From Pseudomonadota bacterium (GTDB lineage: Bacteria > Pseudomonadota > Alphaproteobacteria > Rhodospirillales > Magnetospirillaceae): a stretch of DNA of 14,910 nucleotides. The stretch is taken from contig JAFAAW010000041.1 in the NCBI GenBank assembly GCA_023426365.1, forward strand, positions 1 through 14,910, given 5' to 3'. Of this stretch, positions 5,775-12,921 are shown one piece after another (positions within the stretch are counted from its first letter, which is position 1; every line of letters begins with the position of its first letter). The translations under genes were made by a program, and so were the position numbers. Under the pieces are notes generated by a model, which made no database searches, was not told the origin of the DNA, and saw nothing but the letters and a program-made list of their open reading frames with translations.

Positions 5775-5810
5775 TGACGCTCGATGGTGGAGATCGCTGA
5801 CGCTCGGTGG
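5775..5810. repeat. 13-bp direct repeat, 23-bp period
   Basis: tgacgctcgatgg (5775-5787) and tgacgctcggtgg (5798-5810) differ at one position. They lie just beyond the rhodanese stop codon in the convergent gap. No gene is seen here. Confidence 0.55.
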
Positions 5811-5830
5811 CCGGGCGGCCGGCGGCAGCC

Positions 5831-6190
5831 TCAGCGGGTTTCGCCGCCGATCGCCTTCCAGCCGAAAATCCCGCCCTCCATGCGATAGATCTCGCCCTCG
5901 TAGCCCAGCGCCTGGGCACGTTCCGCGGCCGAGCCGCAGCGCACCCCCGAACGGCAATGGAACACCAGCCGCTTGCCCTCGGGCACGGGCGGCAGGTGGG
6001 CGGGGTCGAACGACGACAGCGGCAGGTTGACGGCGCCGGGAATGGCCTCGGCCTCAAACTCGTTGACTTCGCGCACGTCGATCAGCACGGCCTCGTCCGC
6101 CGCCATCCACCGCCGGACGTCATAGGCAGGCACGATATGGATGCGCTCGTTAAGCTCTGCGGCGTTCTTGCCGAACAGGCGGTTGAACAT
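5831..6190 (-). CDS. Single-domain rhodanese-like sulfurtransferase
   Basis: A 119-residue cytoplasmic rhodanese. It carries the family landmarks VLIDVREVNEFEAEAIPGAVNLPLS (about 35-59) and the six-residue active loop CRSGVR with catalytic Cys79, which carries the persulfide sulfur. A second cysteine (Cys85) directly follows the loop; many relatives have serine there. No signal peptide is seen. ATG 6190 is preferred, with gagga 11 bases upstream; the alternative TTG at 6199 is only two bases from that site. Single-domain rhodaneses move sulfane sulfur between thiols or detoxify cyanide. The gene converges on the TauE/SafE transporter and diverges from the S8 protease gene. Confidence 0.88.
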   Translation of the reverse strand: MFNRLFGKNAAELNERIHIVPAYDVRRWMAADEAVLIDVREVNEFEAEAIPGAVNLPLSSFDPAHLPPVPEGKRLVFHCRSGVRCGSAAERAQALGYEGEIYRMEGGIFGWKAIGGETR

Positions 6191-6226
6191 GTGCGACAAG
6201 GTCCTCGTTCCACTTGAGATTAAGCT

Positions 6227-6254
6227 AATTTAACGCACGCTACCCCGGTTTCAA
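6227..6254 (-). promoter_or_regulatory. Candidate promoter of the rhodanese gene
   Basis: On the minus strand, TTGAAA (6254-6249), a 16-base spacer and TAAATT (6232-6227) give a reasonable housekeeping-type promoter in an AT-richer patch. It predicts a leader of roughly 30 bases before ATG 6190. Confidence 0.45.
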
Positions 6255-6272
6255 GAACCTCTACCCCCTTTT

Positions 6273-6287
6273 CGCAAATCGATTGCG
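6273..6287. promoter_or_regulatory. Inverted repeat in the divergent rhodanese/protease region
   Basis: cgcaa-atcga-ttgcg forms an inverted repeat between the divergent rhodanese and protease genes, about 19 bases upstream of the rhodanese -35 candidate. It may bind a dimeric regulator for one or both genes. No family is recognised. Confidence 0.3.
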
Positions 6288-6362
6288 ACTTCACACCCAC
6301 TTAATCGCCGCCCGCCAGTCTGTGCGCTCCCATGGGGACAATACGGATAAGCGGAGGCTGGC

Positions 6363-8672
6363 ATGCGAATGGGGTGGTCGTCGTTCATCGCTCTGGCGGC
6401 GGCGGGGGCGCTGGTCGGCTGTGGCGGCGGAGGTGGTGGCGGCGGGGGCGGCGGTGCCGGCGGCGGCGTGGCCGACCGCAGTAATCCGGTGACTTCCACC
6501 ACCCGGGTCGGCCCGGCCAATTTCGCGGCGGAATCGGCGCGCAACTATCAATTGGCGCAGGTGGGGGCGCTGGGCGGCAACGTGGCCGGCAAGACCGGCG
6601 CCGGGGTCACCGTCGGCATCATCGACACCGGCATCGATGTTCAGCACCCGGACTTCGCCGGCGCCATCGCGGGCGCCAGCACCGACATCGTGTCGGGCGT
6701 GGCCGCCAACGTGGACGACCAGGCCGGGCACGGCACGGCGGTGGCCGGCATCGTCGGCGCCCGTGCCGACGGCTATGACGTGCGGGGCGTGGCGCCCGGC
6801 TCTACCCTGCTGGCGGTCCGGGCGGAAAGCAGTTGTGCGCCCAATTGCACCTTTTATCACTCGGATCTGGCGCGGGCGACCGACCATGCCGTCGCCAACG
6901 GCGCCAAGGTGCTGAACTTCAGCCTGGGCGGCAGCGGCATCGACGCCGGCTGGCGCACGGCGCTGACCAATGCCCTGACTCCCGGCGTGCTGGCCGACGG
7001 AACCACCCCCGACCCCGCGCGCGAGCGTGTCATCGTCGCCGCCGCCGGCAATGCGGGCGGCGCCAACCCCATCGACCCCGCCGACTGGCTGGCCGGCGCC
7101 GACGGCCAAGGCCGCGGGCTGGCGGTGGGGGCCGTGGATTCCACCGGCGCGCTGGCGCCCTTCTCCAACAAGGCGGGCACCGCCAAGGACCATTTCCTGG
7201 TGGCGCCCGGCGTCAACGTGGTCAGCACCCGCAAGGACGGCGGCACCGCGACCTTCAACGGCACCTCCTTCGCCGCCCCGGCGGTCAGCGGCGCGGCGGC
7301 GGTGGTGTGGGGCGCGTCCCCCTATCTGACCGGCCGCGAGGTGGTGGACATCCTGCTGCAATCGGCGACCGATCTGGGCGCGCCGGGAGTGGACGACATC
7401 TTTGGCCACGGCCTGCTGAACCTGGACGCGGCGTTGCAGCCCGTGGGCGGCACCAGCATTCCCACCGGCACCACCGTGGCCGCGGGCGGCGCCCCGGTCG
7501 CCACCACCGGGCTGGCGCTGGGCAGCGCCTTCGGCGACGCCCTGCGCCACCAGCAGGCCCTGTCCCAGGCCATGATGCTGGACGCCTATGGCCGCCCCTT
7601 CCAGGTGGATCTGTCCGACAGCGTCCGCGCCCGCACCCAGGCCGATCCGCTGGCGGCGTGGCTGGCGCCCGAGGGCGGCGAGGTCACCACCGCGCGGCTG
7701 GGCGAAAGCGGGCGGCTGACTCTGGCGACGCCCCCTGCCCCGCTGCCCGGCGAGATGCCGAACCACCCGGGCGACAGCGGCGAACAGCCCCGTTTCGCCC
7801 TGTTTACCACCATGGGCGACAACCGGGTCGGCATGGCGCGCGGTTTCGGACTGGACCAGTTGACCGGGCTGGCGGCGGCGGCCCCCGACCTGACGGCGCC
7901 GACCATGACCGGCGCGGCCCTGGCCTCGCCCTATCTGGCGCTTTCGGGCGACGGCACCGCCGTGTCCGTGGGGCGCGAGCTGGGCCACGGCCTGCGGCTG
8001 ACCCTGGGCCTGAGCCCCGACGGCGGCGGCCAGGAAGACGGGATTGATGGCGAGCTTGCGTCCCGCCGGGCATCGCTGGCGGAACTGAGCAAGCGGTTCA
8101 GCGACGGCAGCGTGGCCGGCGCCCAGGTGGGATCGCTGCGCGAGGCCGGCGGCCCGCTGGCGTCCAGCGCGGACGGCGCCTTCGGCTTCGGCGGGCAGTC
8201 CGACACCGTGTTCCTGGGCTTTTTCGGCGCCGTGCCGCTGAACACCCGGCTGGCCCTGTTCGGCCGCGCCGGCATGGGCTGGACCGACGGCGACGGCGTG
8301 GAATCGGGGCTGGTGCACGATGCCGGCACCATCACCAGCCGCACCGCCGCCATCGGCGCCGCCATGCGCGACGTCGGCATGGACGGCGACACGGTGGCGC
8401 TGTCGGCGTCCAAGCCGCTTCGGGTGGCGTCGGGCGCCGCCACCCTGGCGGTGCCGGCGGGCCGGACCATGGACGGCACCATCCTGACCCGCGACCAGCG
8501 CGTCAGCCTGTCGCCCAGCGGGTCGCAAACCGATCTGGAACTGTCGTGGATGGTTCCCCTGGGCGCCGGCCAGACCTTCACCGTGGGCGGCCTGGTGGCG
8601 CTGGAGCCGGGCCACGACGCCACCGCCCCCACCGCCTATGGCGCCGGTGCCAAGTACCGTCTGCGCTGGTGA
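6363..8672 (+). CDS. S8 subtilisin-like protease, lipoprotein with autotransporter-like C-terminus
   Basis: A 769-residue exported serine protease. The signal peptide ends in lipobox LVGC (Cys20) and is followed by eleven glycines, an alanine and three more glycines (21-35), a flexible tether. The subtilase domain spans about 60-355 with catalytic Asp88 (GIIDTGID), His123 (GHGTAVAG), oxyanion Asn230 (AAAGNAGG) and Ser302 (NGTSFAAPAVSG). Cys158 and Cys162 may form a disulfide. Residues about 380-480 (SAFGDALRHQQ..., YGRPFQVDLSDSV) resemble the linker of S8 autotransporters. The remaining ~290 residues have alternating strand patterns and end in YGAGAKYRLRW, a typical outer-membrane barrel C-terminus with terminal aromatic residue. 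The architecture recalls NalP of Neisseria, a lipoprotein autotransporter. ATG 6363 has ggagg five bases upstream. Substrates, and whether the passenger is released, are unknown. Confidence 0.85.
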   Translation: MRMGWSSFIALAAAGALVGCGGGGGGGGGGGAGGGVADRSNPVTSTTRVGPANFAAESARNYQLAQVGALGGNVAGKTGAGVTVGIIDTGIDVQHPDFAGAIAGASTDIVSGVAANVDDQAGHGTAVAGIVGARADGYDVRGVAPGSTLLAVRAESSCAPNCTFYHSDLARATDHAVANGAKVLNFSLGGSGIDAGWRTALTNALTPGVLADGTTPDPARERVIVAAAGNAGGANPIDPADWLAGADGQGRGLAVGAVDSTGALAPFSNKAGTAKDHFLVAPGVNVVSTRKDGGTATFNGTSFAAPAVSGAAAVVWGASPYLTGREVVDILLQSATDLGAPGVDDIFGHGLLNLDAALQPVGGTSIPTGTTVAAGGAPVATTGLALGSAFGDALRHQQALSQAMMLDAYGRPFQVDLSDSVRARTQADPLAAWLAPEGGEVTTARLGESGRLTLATPPAPLPGEMPNHPGDSGEQPRFALFTTMGDNRVGMARGFGLDQLTGLAAAAPDLTAPTMTGAALASPYLALSGDGTAVSVGRELGHGLRLTLGLSPDGGGQEDGIDGELASRRASLAELSKRFSDGSVAGAQVGSLREAGGPLASSADGAFGFGGQSDTVFLGFFGAVPLNTRLALFGRAGMGWTDGDGVESGLVHDAGTITSRTAAIGAAMRDVGMDGDTVALSASKPLRVASGAATLAVPAGRTMDGTILTRDQRVSLSPSGSQTDLELSWMVPLGAGQTFTVGGLVALEPGHDATAPTAYGAGAKYRLRW

Positions 8673-8736
8673 CGAACAGGCGAAGCCATGGCATCCTCTT
8701 CCACCAACAGGGTTATTGTTTGGGGGGAGAGGTTCC

Positions 8737-9822
8737 ATGGCCGTCACCTTCGCCGAAGCCACAGCGTCCTATCTGGACTGGATGGCGACCCGCTTCACCC
8801 CCGATGAACGCGGGCTTGCCAGCCGGCAAGCGGCCTTGGCGGCCGATCCCTTTTCCTTTCTGCGCGGCACGTTCTATTGGTGGCTGGTGCGCTGGGACGA
8901 GCTGATGCCCGACCCGGTGCGCCAGACCCCCAGCATCCTGGCGGTGGGCGACCTGCACCTGGAGAATTTCGGCACCTGGCGCGACCGCGAGGGGCGGCTG
9001 GTGTGGGGCATCAACGATTTCGACGAGGCCCACGACTTTCCCGTCACCATGGACCTGGTGCGGCTGGCCACCAGCATCCTGCTGGCCATCGGCGAGGGCT
9101 ATATCACCGTGGACCGCCGCGCCGCCTGCGCCACCCTGCTTGAGGGCTACAACGCCAACCTGGTGAAGAAGGCCGGGCGGCCGGTGATCCTGGAGGGCGA
9201 CGCCGCCTGGCTGCTGCCGGCGGCCAGCCTGCATTGGTCGGAAACCGCGCGCTATTGGCACAAGGAATTCGGCGGCCTGCTGGCGGCGCAGGGCCTGGAC
9301 GACCTGCGCGACCTGCTGGCCGAGCGCATGCCCGAGGGCGTCCCCATCGACGAATTCCTCGACCGCGGCACGGCCGGCAAGGGATCGCTGGGCCGGCCGC
9401 GTGCCGTCGCGCTGGGCGAATGGCGCGGCGGCCCCGTCGCGCGCGAAGGCAAGCGGGCGCTGCCCTCGGCCGCGCTGTGGCGCAGGGGCGAGGCGGCCAC
9501 CGGCGACGCCACCATGGATTACCGCATGATCCTGGCCGCCGCCTTCCGCTCGCCCGATCCGTGCCTGGACCTGACCGATGATTGGGTGATCCGCCGCCTC
9601 AGCCCCGAAAGCCACAAGATCGCCATCGACCAGATCCGCGACCACGTCCAGGCCGAGGCGCTGATCCGCTGGATGGGGTGGGAGGTCGCCAACATCCATC
9701 GCGGCCAGGCCGGCCGCCACGACATCGAGGAATGGCTGGCCGCCCTGCCCCCCGGCTGGCTGTACGACAGCGCCCAGACCATGGCCGAGGCGATGGCCGC
9801 CGACTGGAAGGCGCTGGGTTAG
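8737..9822 (+). CDS. DUF2252 family protein
   Basis: A 361-residue predicted cytoplasmic protein of the DUF2252 family, which shows remote likeness to aminoglycoside phosphotransferase/kinase folds but has no settled function. Visible signatures are DPFSFLRGTFYWWL (37-50), GDLHLENFG (71-79) and INDFDEAHDFPVTMDLVRLATS (92-113). The His/Asn of GDLHLENFG and the Asp of NDFDEA resemble the catalytic and metal-binding motifs of kinase-like enzymes. ATG 8737 is supported by a strong purine-rich ribosome binding site (ggggagagg). An upstream in-frame extension into the end of the protease gene was discarded. It lies 64 bases after the S8 protease on the same strand and may share its transcript. A hairpin after the stop probably ends transcription. 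Confidence 0.8.
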   Translation: MAVTFAEATASYLDWMATRFTPDERGLASRQAALAADPFSFLRGTFYWWLVRWDELMPDPVRQTPSILAVGDLHLENFGTWRDREGRLVWGINDFDEAHDFPVTMDLVRLATSILLAIGEGYITVDRRAACATLLEGYNANLVKKAGRPVILEGDAAWLLPAASLHWSETARYWHKEFGGLLAAQGLDDLRDLLAERMPEGVPIDEFLDRGTAGKGSLGRPRAVALGEWRGGPVAREGKRALPSAALWRRGEAATGDATMDYRMILAAAFRSPDPCLDLTDDWVIRRLSPESHKIAIDQIRDHVQAEALIRWMGWEVANIHRGQAGRHDIEEWLAALPPGWLYDSAQTMAEAMAADWKALG

Positions 9823-9828
9823 CGCCCG

Positions 9829-9856
9829 TCCCCCCCCTTCTTTCGCCTAGGGGGGA
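9829..9856 (+). terminator. C/G-run hairpin after the DUF2252 gene
   Basis: A T followed by eight C residues (9830-9837) can pair with six G residues and an A (9850-9856) around a loop of about 12 bases, seven bases after the stop codon. There is no T-run, so efficiency is uncertain. Confidence 0.45.
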
Positions 9857-9867
9857 TTGGAACGCCT

Positions 9868-9896
9868 TTGGGGCATCCCCAATCATAGGAATGATT
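9868..9896. promoter_or_regulatory. Two adjacent hairpins upstream of ctaC
   Basis: ttgggg-cat-ccccaa (9868-9882) is followed at once by aatcat-agga-atgatt (9881-9896), both with perfect 6-bp arms that share two bases. They lie 75-100 bases before the ctaC start. The second one overlaps tag-gaat-g-attatca (9886-9900), which matches the 7-1-7 Fur-type consensus fully in its right half and 4 of 7 in its left half. It could be an operator or a leader structure. The rest of the 147-base gap shows no clear -35/-10 pair. Confidence 0.3.
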
Positions 9897-9969
9897 ATCA
9901 GAAGCTGCCGGCCCGCCCGGCGGTTTCCGCGTGTTTCCGTGTTGGCGCGTCCGGCAGGAGGGCTGACGC

Positions 9970-10770
9970 ATGCAGCGGACTATCGTGTTTTTGGCCGTGG
10001 CGGCGATGGCCGTCCTTGTGGGGGCCGCCGGGGCGATGGCGGACGAGCCGTTGCCCTGGGCCATCGGCTTCCAGAAGGGCGCGTCGCCCACCATGGAACG
10101 CATCACCACCCTGTCCACCCTGATCAACGGGGTGATCGTCGCCATCGTCATCCTGGTCACCGCGCTGGTGGCGTGGTGCGCGTGGCGCTACAACGCCACC
10201 CGCAATCCCACCCCGGCCACGTGGTCGCACAACACGCCCCTGGAAATCGCCTGGACCGCCATTCCGGCGTTGATCCTGGTGCTGATCGCCATCCCGTCGT
10301 TCCGGCTGCTGTATTTCATGGACCGGGTGGCCGAGGCCGACATGACGCTGAAGGTCACCGGCCACCAATGGTACTGGAGCTACGAGTATCTGGACCATGA
10401 CCTGAAGTTCGACGCCCTGATGGTTCAGGACGCCGACCTGCAGCCGGGCCAGCGCCGGCTGCTGACCACCGACAACGAGGTGGTGCTGCCGGTCGGCGTG
10501 CCCATCCGCATCCAGCTGACCGCCGACGACGTCATCCATGCCTGGGCGGTGCCGGCCTTCGGCATCAAAACCGATGCCGTGCCCGGCCGCCTGAACGAGA
10601 CCTGGGTCACCATCAATCAGCCCGGGATTTACTACGGGCAGTGTTCGGAACTGTGCGGGGTCAACCACGGTTTCATGCCGATCATGGTGCGCGCCGTGCC
10701 GCCCGAGCAGTTCCATGCCTGGGTCGAGGAAAACCGCACCAAATTCGCCATGGCCTCGGACGACAGATAG
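9970..10770 (+). CDS. ctaC: Cytochrome c oxidase subunit II (aa3 type)
   Basis: Subunit II of the proton-pumping terminal oxidase; it accepts electrons from cytochrome c at its periplasmic CuA centre and passes them to heme a of subunit I. The 266-residue precursor has a cleavable signal peptide (1 to about 24, ending AMA), two membrane helices (about 48-72 and 92-117), the aromatic patch GHQWYWSYEY (131-140) and a cupredoxin domain. All CuA ligands are present: His190, Cys225, the backbone of Glu227, Cys229, His233 and Met236, in the motif CSELCGVNHGFM. There is no C-terminal heme c motif, so this is a plain aa3 subunit. ATG 9970 follows ggaggg eight bases upstream. First gene of the ctaC-ctaD-ctaG-ctaE operon; ctaD follows after 11 bases. 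Confidence 0.96.
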   Translation: MQRTIVFLAVAAMAVLVGAAGAMADEPLPWAIGFQKGASPTMERITTLSTLINGVIVAIVILVTALVAWCAWRYNATRNPTPATWSHNTPLEIAWTAIPALILVLIAIPSFRLLYFMDRVAEADMTLKVTGHQWYWSYEYLDHDLKFDALMVQDADLQPGQRRLLTTDNEVVLPVGVPIRIQLTADDVIHAWAVPAFGIKTDAVPGRLNETWVTINQPGIYYGQCSELCGVNHGFMPIMVRAVPPEQFHAWVEENRTKFAMASDDR

Positions 10771-10781
10771 GGGATCACGCG

Positions 10782-12380
10782 ATGGCCGCCGCCGCCGACA
10801 CCCACCACCATCCCGCGCCCCATGGCTGGCGGCGCTGGCTGTTTTCCACCAACCACAAGGACATCGGCACGCTGTACCTGATCTTTTCGGTGATCACCGG
10901 GCTGATCGGCGGCGCCATGTCGGTGTTCCTCCGCATGGAATTGCAGGACCCCGGCGTCCAGTACCTGGACGGCGATTTCCAGCTCTACAACGTCATCCTG
11001 ACGGCGCACGGCGTAACCATGGTGTTCTTCGTGGTCATGCCGGCGCTGATCGGCGGGTTCGGCAACTGGTTCGTGCCGCTGATGATCGGCGCCCCCGACA
11101 TGGCCTTTCCGCGCATGAACAACATCAGCTTCTGGCTGCTGCCGCCGGCCTTCGTGCTGCTGCTGCTGTCGGCGGTGACCGGCATGGGCGCGGGCACCGG
11201 CTGGACGCTGTATCCGCCGCTGTCGGTGGGCGGCCATCCCGATGCGGCGGTGGACTTCGCCATCCTGTCGCTGCATATCGCCGGCATCTCGTCCATCCTG
11301 GGCGCCATCAACTTCATCACCACCATTGTCAACATGCGCGCGCCGGGCATGACGCTCCACCGCATGCCGCTGTTCGCCTGGGCCATGCTGGTCACCGCCA
11401 TCCTGCTGCTGCTGGCGGTGCCGGTGCTGGCGGGCGCGCTGACCATGGTGCTGACCGACCGCAACTTCGGCACCGGCTTCTTCGTCCCCGCCAATGGTGG
11501 CGACCCCGTGCTGTACCAGCACCTGTTCTGGTTCTTCGGCCACCCCGAAGTCTACATCATGATCCTGCCGGCCTTCGGGATCATCAGCCACGTCATCTCG
11601 ACCTTCTCGAAAAAGCCGGTGTTCGGCTATATCGGCATGGCCTATGCCATGGTCGGCATCGCCGCCATCGGCTTCGTGGTGTGGGCGCACCACATGTTCA
11701 CGGTCGGCACCGACGTCAACACCCGCGCCTATTTCACCGCCGCCACCATGATCATCGCCGTGCCCACCGGCATCAAGGTGTTCAGTTGGATCGCCACCAT
11801 GTGGGGCGGCTCGATCGAGTTCAAGACGCCCATGCTGTGGGCCATGGGCTTCGTCTTCCTGTTCACCATGGGCGGCGTCACCGGGGTGGTGCTGGCCAAT
11901 TCGCCGGTGGACGTGGTGTTGCACGACACCTATTACGTGGTCGCCCATTTCCATTACGTGCTGTCCTTGGGCGCGGTGTTCGCCATGTTCGCCGGCTTCT
12001 ATTACTGGGTTGGCAAGATGAGCGGCCGCCAGTACCCGGAAACCCTGGGCAAGGTCCATTTCTGGATCACCTTCATCGGCGTCAACCTGACCTTCTTCCC
12101 CCAGCATTTCCTGGGCGTCGCCGGCATGCCGCGCCGCATCCCCGACTATCCCGACGCCTTCCACGGCTGGAACGTGGTCAGCTCCATCGGCGCCTATATC
12201 AGCTTCGGCGCAGCCCTGTTCTTCGTCTTCGTGTGCTTCCGCACCTTCTTCGCCGGGGCCAAGGCCGCCGCCAATCCGTGGGGTCCGGGGGCGACCACGC
12301 TGGAATGGACGGTCAGCTCGCCGCCGCCGCTGCACAGCTTCGAGACCCTGCCCCGCTTCGGCCACCATCCGGCGGAGTGA
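10782..12380 (+). CDS. ctaD: Cytochrome c oxidase subunit I (aa3 type)
   Basis: Catalytic subunit I, reducing oxygen to water at the heme a3-CuB centre and pumping protons. The 532-residue, twelve-helix protein keeps every key residue: heme a ligands His76 and His391, heme a3 ligand His389, CuB ligands His254, His303 and His304, and the cross-linked Tyr258 in GHPEVY. The D-channel residues Asp106 (GAPDMAFPRMNN) and Glu256 and the K-channel Lys332 are present, so it belongs to the A1 class. ATG 10782 is chosen from homology of the N-terminus (WLFSTNHKDIGTLY at 19-32); an upstream in-frame extension overlaps ctaC and is spurious. The ribosome binding site is weak (agggga), which suggests some coupling to ctaC. 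ctaG follows after four bases. Confidence 0.97.
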   Translation: MAAAADTHHHPAPHGWRRWLFSTNHKDIGTLYLIFSVITGLIGGAMSVFLRMELQDPGVQYLDGDFQLYNVILTAHGVTMVFFVVMPALIGGFGNWFVPLMIGAPDMAFPRMNNISFWLLPPAFVLLLLSAVTGMGAGTGWTLYPPLSVGGHPDAAVDFAILSLHIAGISSILGAINFITTIVNMRAPGMTLHRMPLFAWAMLVTAILLLLAVPVLAGALTMVLTDRNFGTGFFVPANGGDPVLYQHLFWFFGHPEVYIMILPAFGIISHVISTFSKKPVFGYIGMAYAMVGIAAIGFVVWAHHMFTVGTDVNTRAYFTAATMIIAVPTGIKVFSWIATMWGGSIEFKTPMLWAMGFVFLFTMGGVTGVVLANSPVDVVLHDTYYVVAHFHYVLSLGAVFAMFAGFYYWVGKMSGRQYPETLGKVHFWITFIGVNLTFFPQHFLGVAGMPRRIPDYPDAFHGWNVVSSIGAYISFGAALFFVFVCFRTFFAGAKAAANPWGPGATTLEWTVSSPPPLHSFETLPRFGHHPAE

Positions 12381-12384
12381 CGCC

Positions 12385-12921
12385 ATGGACCAGACGGCGC
12401 GCAATCGGCGGGTGGTGGTGATGTCGCTGGCGGCGCTGGCCGCCATGGTCGGGCTGGTGGCGGCGTCGGTGCCGCTTTACCGCCTGTTCTGCGCGGTCAC
12501 CGGCTATGGCGGCACCACCCGGGTGGCCGCCGCCGCCCCGGGCGCCACCCCGCGCCCCGTCACCGTGCGCTTCGACGCCTCGGTCGCCAAGGACCTGCCG
12601 TGGCGGTTCGCGCCCGAGCAAAAGGAAATCCGCACCCATCTGGGCGAGCAGGTGCTGGCCTTCTACACCGCCACCAACACCGGCACCCAGCCGCTGGTGG
12701 GCACCGCCACCTTCAACGTCACGCCCGACAAGGCGGGGCGCTATTTCAACAAGATCGAGTGCTTCTGCTTCACCGAACAGCGGCTGGAGCCGGGCCAGAG
12801 CATCGAGATGCCGGTCACCTTCTTCGTCGATCCGGCGCTGGCCGACGACGCCCATGCCAACGAAGTGATGACCATCACATTGTCTTACACCTTCTTCCGC
12901 AAGGAGGCCGGACCGTCATGA
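12385..12921 (+). CDS. ctaG: Cytochrome c oxidase assembly protein CtaG/Cox11
   Basis: A copper chaperone of the Cox11 family that delivers Cu(I) to build the CuB site of subunit I. The 178-residue product has one N-terminal membrane anchor (about 10-30), the conserved post-helix motif VPLYRLFCAVTGYGG with Cys36, then a periplasmic immunoglobulin-like domain with the copper-binding CFCF motif (Cys126 and Cys128 in KIECFCFTEQ) and the downstream EMPVTFFVDP strand. Length and all three copper-handling cysteines are normal. A ggag ribosome binding site lies eight bases before ATG 12385. The gene lies between ctaD and ctaE and overlaps the latter by four bases. The heme O synthase gene ctaB, often placed between ctaD and ctaG, is missing here. 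Confidence 0.95.
   Translation: MDQTARNRRVVVMSLAALAAMVGLVAASVPLYRLFCAVTGYGGTTRVAAAAPGATPRPVTVRFDASVAKDLPWRFAPEQKEIRTHLGEQVLAFYTATNTGTQPLVGTATFNVTPDKAGRYFNKIECFCFTEQRLEPGQSIEMPVTFFVDPALADDAHANEVMTITLSYTFFRKEAGPS

Noticed and set aside
6291..8762. Very long minus-strand open frame opposite the S8 protease
   Set aside because: It is antisense to a gene with a full catalytic triad, has a glycine/arginine/histidine-rich composition typical of GC-rich shadow frames, and shows no domain.
10632..12446. Long minus-strand open frame opposite ctaD
   Set aside because: Antisense to an unmistakable cytochrome oxidase gene; histidine/aspartate/glutamine-rich shadow composition, no motif.
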